Shown here one piece after another: positions 3,766 to 6,244 of a DNA stretch of 6,244 nt. Under the pieces are notes generated by a model. The model was not told the origin of the DNA, did not search any database, and was given only the letters and a program-made list of their open reading frames with translations. The stretch is from JACCQS01 sp050999295. Its GTDB lineage: Bacteria; Actinomycetota; Actinomycetes; Mycobacteriales; Geodermatophilaceae. The first letter of the stretch is position 1, and each line of letters begins with the position of its first letter. The translations under genes were made by a program, and so were the position numbers. Location: NCBI GenBank assembly GCA_050999295.1, contig JBPCPI010000111.1:1-6244 (forward strand), in the 5' to 3' direction.

Positions 3766-6162
3766 CTATGTGGCCAGGAAGAAGTCCAGGTGGTCCTGGC
3801 CATTCGAGGTTGAGTCGCCCAGGCCGGTGGCGGCCGCGACGGTGTAGATCCGCCCGAGGTTGAACATCCGCTCGTCGTCACGCAGCCGGCACCAGGCGAT
3901 GACCAGGTTGCCGGCCAGAACCGGGTCGCTGATCACCCGCCGGCTCGATCTGCCCTGCGCGTTGACGTAGTCGATCCTGACTGCCCCGCCCTCGTCGATC
4001 ACCTGGGCTAGGAGCTGCTTCTCACGGCCGCTCAGGTGCGCGGCACCGGCGGAAACCGCGCGCAACGTTGTCGTCGCCGATGGGCGGGTCGGTGCCTCAT
4101 CCGGCGCGGCGAGCAGGGCCTGGACATGGGCCGGCACATCGGTCTCGGCCTCGATCGGCCGGTGCCGCAGTCGATCGCCTGCAGAGTGGGAGTCGGGGGA
4201 GTTGGTGCGGCGCGGCCGGGCGCGTTCGATGGTCGGCGTCCCGTCTGCGGTCTCGGCGACCGGCGCATAACCAGCCTTGCGCAGTTCGCTCAACGCGACC
4301 TCCAGTGACTTGCTCGAGGCCAGCACGGTCGGAGCCAGCGTGCGCAGACCGAGACCACGCAGCCGGCGGTCGGCGGCCAGCTCGGCGAGTAGCGCGGTGT
4401 CCTCCGAGCGCAGGCAGCTGGCGACCTCACAGGCCCGTACCGCCCCGTGGCGGCGAGCAACATCATTGATCAGGTAACGCAGCGGCTGTGGCAGAGTGCC
4501 GCTGCTCACCGCCTCGAGTTCGGCTAACAGTGCCGCCGAGCTCTGGCCACCGTCCAGCGCCCGCCGCACGCTGGATGGGGTAAACCGCCAGACCGAAGCG
4601 ACTCCCCGAGCTTCCCGCTCGGCGGACAGGTCCAGGAGATCGGCGAGCTGGGCCCCCGGCGTACCCGCCACTACCGCGGTCAGGTCGGCCTGGATCCGTA
4701 CGGATGACTGGGCGCTGCCCAACGGCCCGAGTGCCTCGCGTAGCGCCGTCTCGTCCCCCGCGAGGAGGGCGTGCCCGATCGGACTGAACGCGTTCGCGCC
4801 GACGACCCCGAGCAGCGCCGCCTCCTCCCAGCAGGCCACCGCGGCGGCGACGAGGTCGGCGCCGGGCCAGGCACAGGGGGCATGCCATCCGGCTACCTCG
4901 GCCAGCAACGCCGGGTCGGCCGCCGCCTGCCCGGGGTGGCCGGCGGCTGCACCGAACAACACCTGGCGCAGCGGGTGCGGGTCAGGGAGGGCGGTGGCTG
5001 ACTGCCAGGCACCGTCCGGTTCCGCCGACGGGGTCCGCGGCAGCATCCACCAGGTACGCAGCAGCATCGCGGCCCGATCGGCGGGCTCCAGGCGCCGCCA
5101 GTCGTCATAGGCTTCGGTGGGCAACGCGGTTTCATCGGACAGCGCCAGCAGCCCGGTGCTCTCGGCGAGGGTCAAGGCCAGGCGCACCTGGCCCGTCGTG
5201 GCGGTTACGTTCTTGGCGAGGCGGCGCAGATCGCGTACGCCGATGCCACCGGTACGCAACAGGTTCAGTCGCGTAGCGCCGATGTCGTCCATCAGGTCGG
5301 CGACCAGCCGAACGATGTCGGCGCCAGCGGCGATGGCCTCGTTCCGGATCGCGGTCGGATCGATTGCTGTCCAGGCAACGTCGGAAGGCTGCGGGTCGAA
5401 GGGCGCCGAGTACGTCGGGCCGCGCAATGCGAGGCCGACCTCGGCCGGCATCAGCAGCGCGGCATCCCATGCACCCGCCTGGACGAGCAGCCCGTGCGAC
5501 ATCGCCCACTGACCAGGCGACTCGACTCGGGAATAGCGCGAGAAGGTCTCGTACTGGTACTCGTCGGTCTCTCCGATCGCAATAGCGACCAGCAACTCCT
5601 GGGTCTGCCGAGGTGCCCTCTGCAGCACCGCCAGGAGCCGGCCGGTGTCGCACAGCGCGGCACAGGCAACCTGCACCAGCTCCGCCTTGCGAGCGGGGGC
5701 CCTCAGCCCGAGATTGCGGACGATGTCGCGCAAGTCCTCGACGGTCAGCAATTCCAGGAGCGCGCCGGCGGGCGGCCCAAGACCGAGCGGGGGACCGAAA
5801 GCCTCCCGAGCCGGGGCGACGAGACAGATGCCCGCCGAGCGCCAGGCCAGCCCGTGCTGCTCCAGGGTTGTCACGGCTGCCTGTACGTCGGCCGAGGAGG
5901 CTGTGGCCGGGACGCCGAGCAGCCGCTCGAGCCGGTCTTCGGCCACCTGATCGCCGCCGAGCGCGGCCAGCGCCTCGGTCACCTGCAGAGTGGGCAGGTC
6001 CAGCCGCCGCAGAGCCGTGACCACCGCCTGCGGATCGGCCATCCGCTCGGCGAGTTCCTGCAAGGACCGCGGCGGGGGTGACATACCGAGTTCTGGGCGT
6101 CGCCGGAGCAGAGCTTGCAGGCCATCCCGACCAAGCCCGCGCAGCCATCCGGAATCGAGCAA
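3766..6162 (-). CDS. Helicase-associated protein (XPB/Ssl2 N-terminal-like domain, WYL-like C-terminus)
   Basis: This 798-residue protein belongs to the large actinobacterial 'helicase-associated domain' family, whose mycobacterial member is encoded beside the XPB-type DNA repair helicase. It has no Walker A or DEAD-box motif, so it is not itself a helicase. An accessory role in nucleic-acid binding or DNA repair is inferred. Visible parts are: an N-terminal helical region starting 'WLRGLGRDGLQALLRRRPEL' (6-25); repeated winged-helix-like segments to about 350; the XPB N-terminal-like module beginning 'VRIQADLTAVV' (488-498) and running to about 610; a charged, Pro/Arg-rich linker (645-705); and a WYL-like domain (about 715-780) with 'GGAVRIDYVNAQGRSSRRVISDPV' and 'ERMFNLGRIYTV'. 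The start is TTG at 6162: it has a good Shine-Dalgarno, fits the family's N-terminus, and is followed upstream by an in-frame stop (6178-6180). No XPB helicase gene follows it in this window. Confidence 0.87.
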   Translation of the reverse strand: MLDSGWLRGLGRDGLQALLRRRPELGMSPPPRSLQELAERMADPQAVVTALRRLDLPTLQVTEALAALGGDQVAEDRLERLLGVPATASSADVQAAVTTLEQHGLAWRSAGICLVAPAREAFGPPLGLGPPAGALLELLTVEDLRDIVRNLGLRAPARKAELVQVACAALCDTGRLLAVLQRAPRQTQELLVAIAIGETDEYQYETFSRYSRVESPGQWAMSHGLLVQAGAWDAALLMPAEVGLALRGPTYSAPFDPQPSDVAWTAIDPTAIRNEAIAAGADIVRLVADLMDDIGATRLNLLRTGGIGVRDLRRLAKNVTATTGQVRLALTLAESTGLLALSDETALPTEAYDDWRRLEPADRAAMLLRTWWMLPRTPSAEPDGAWQSATALPDPHPLRQVLFGAAAGHPGQAAADPALLAEVAGWHAPCAWPGADLVAAAVACWEEAALLGVVGANAFSPIGHALLAGDETALREALGPLGSAQSSVRIQADLTAVVAGTPGAQLADLLDLSAEREARGVASVWRFTPSSVRRALDGGQSSAALLAELEAVSSGTLPQPLRYLINDVARRHGAVRACEVASCLRSEDTALLAELAADRRLRGLGLRTLAPTVLASSKSLEVALSELRKAGYAPVAETADGTPTIERARPRRTNSPDSHSAGDRLRHRPIEAETDVPAHVQALLAAPDEAPTRPSATTTLRAVSAGAAHLSGREKQLLAQVIDEGGAVRIDYVNAQGRSSRRVISDPVLAGNLVIAWCRLRDDERMFNLGRIYTVAAATGLGDSTSNGQDHLDFFLAT

Positions 6163-6170
6163 GGCAGGTT

Positions 6171-6176
6171 CCCCTC
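6171..6176 (-). promoter_or_regulatory. Shine-Dalgarno GAGGGG that fixes the TTG start at 6162
   Basis: On the minus strand GAGGGG lies 8 nt upstream of the TTG at 6162, and the first in-frame stop upstream is at 6178-6180. No ATG or GTG lies between them. A TAGGCT (minus strand, 6203-6198) is a possible -10 box for this gene but lacks a recognisable -35. Confidence 0.6.
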
Positions 6177-6211
6177 GTTATCCGTCGCGTACGCGTGAGC
6201 CTAATCAGCGC

Positions 6212-6244
6212 ATGGCCACAATGGACGTGGGCGTTCGCGAACTC
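6212..6244 (+). CDS. Start of a probable Phd/VapB-type antitoxin gene, truncated by the right edge
   Basis: Only 11 codons are visible, reading MATMDVGVREL. 'VGVREL' directly after the start is the characteristic opening of many actinobacterial Phd/YefM-type antitoxins paired with VapC, where it usually continues into 'R-N-x-L-S-x-Y-L'. The gene would be transcribed divergently from the helicase-associated gene, with 49 bp between the two start codons. ATG 6221 is an alternative start. There is no Shine-Dalgarno before either ATG, and a CCTAAT (6200-6205) ending 6 nt before ATG 6212 is a poor -10 match. The call rests on very little sequence; a random open stretch is the alternative. Confidence 0.45.
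   Translation, partial: MATMDVGVREL

Noticed and set aside
4036..6081. Several plus-strand open frames of 100-200 codons (for example 4496-5110 and 5494-6081).
   Set aside because: All are antisense to the 798-residue gene, have no start signals or family motifs, and have composition expected of shadow frames.
5132..6148. A long minus-strand open frame (338 codons) overlapping the helicase-associated gene in another frame.
   Set aside because: Its translation is Arg/Gly/Ala-rich low-complexity sequence typical of an out-of-frame reading of high-GC coding DNA, while the overlapping frame has recognisable domains.

Overview
This is a high-GC window with the gene style of an actinobacterium (Actinomycetota). 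The signs are GC-rich third codon positions, GTG and TTG starts, mycobacterial-type RelBE/RelFG and VapBC toxin-antitoxin (TA) genes, and a large protein of the actinobacterial 'helicase-associated' family (XPB/Ssl2 N-terminal-like plus WYL-like). The genus cannot be fixed from the sequence alone.

Layout, left to right. (1) 1-839 (+) is the 3' part of a DDE transposase whose N-terminus lies off the left edge. Its last codons overlap a 35-36 bp imperfect tandem repeat that probably marks the end of the insertion sequence. (2) 977-1521 (+) is a complete RelB/RelE-type TA operon with a GTGA stop/start overlap. (3) 1633-2138 (-) is a second, convergently oriented Phd/RelE-type TA operon, also with a GTGA overlap, preceded by a perfect 7-bp inverted repeat over its -10 box. 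(4) 2323-3003 (+) is an AbrB-type VapB antitoxin with a PIN-domain VapC toxin, divergent from module 3. (5) 3003-3362 looks like decayed coding sequence with frame changes. (6) 3403-3735 (-) is a TfoX N-terminal-domain protein, 30 nt downstream of (7) 3766-6162 (-), a 798-residue helicase-associated protein starting at TTG. (8) 6212-6244 (+) begins another gene, running divergently off the right edge; its 11 visible residues read like the N-terminus of a Phd/VapB-type antitoxin.

The left half is therefore a compact accessory island: a transposon end, three intact TA modules and possibly a fourth at the right margin. It sits against a chromosomal-looking gene pair (helicase-associated protein and TfoX-like). 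Each of the three intact antitoxin genes has a TANNNT -10 box ending 6-7 nt before its start codon and no usable Shine-Dalgarno. This is the geometry of actinobacterial leaderless mRNAs, in which the antitoxin is translated from the first base and the toxin follows by coupling or short spacing. The 798-residue gene instead has a clear Shine-Dalgarno sequence. I found no convincing tRNA, rRNA, CRISPR array or riboswitch.
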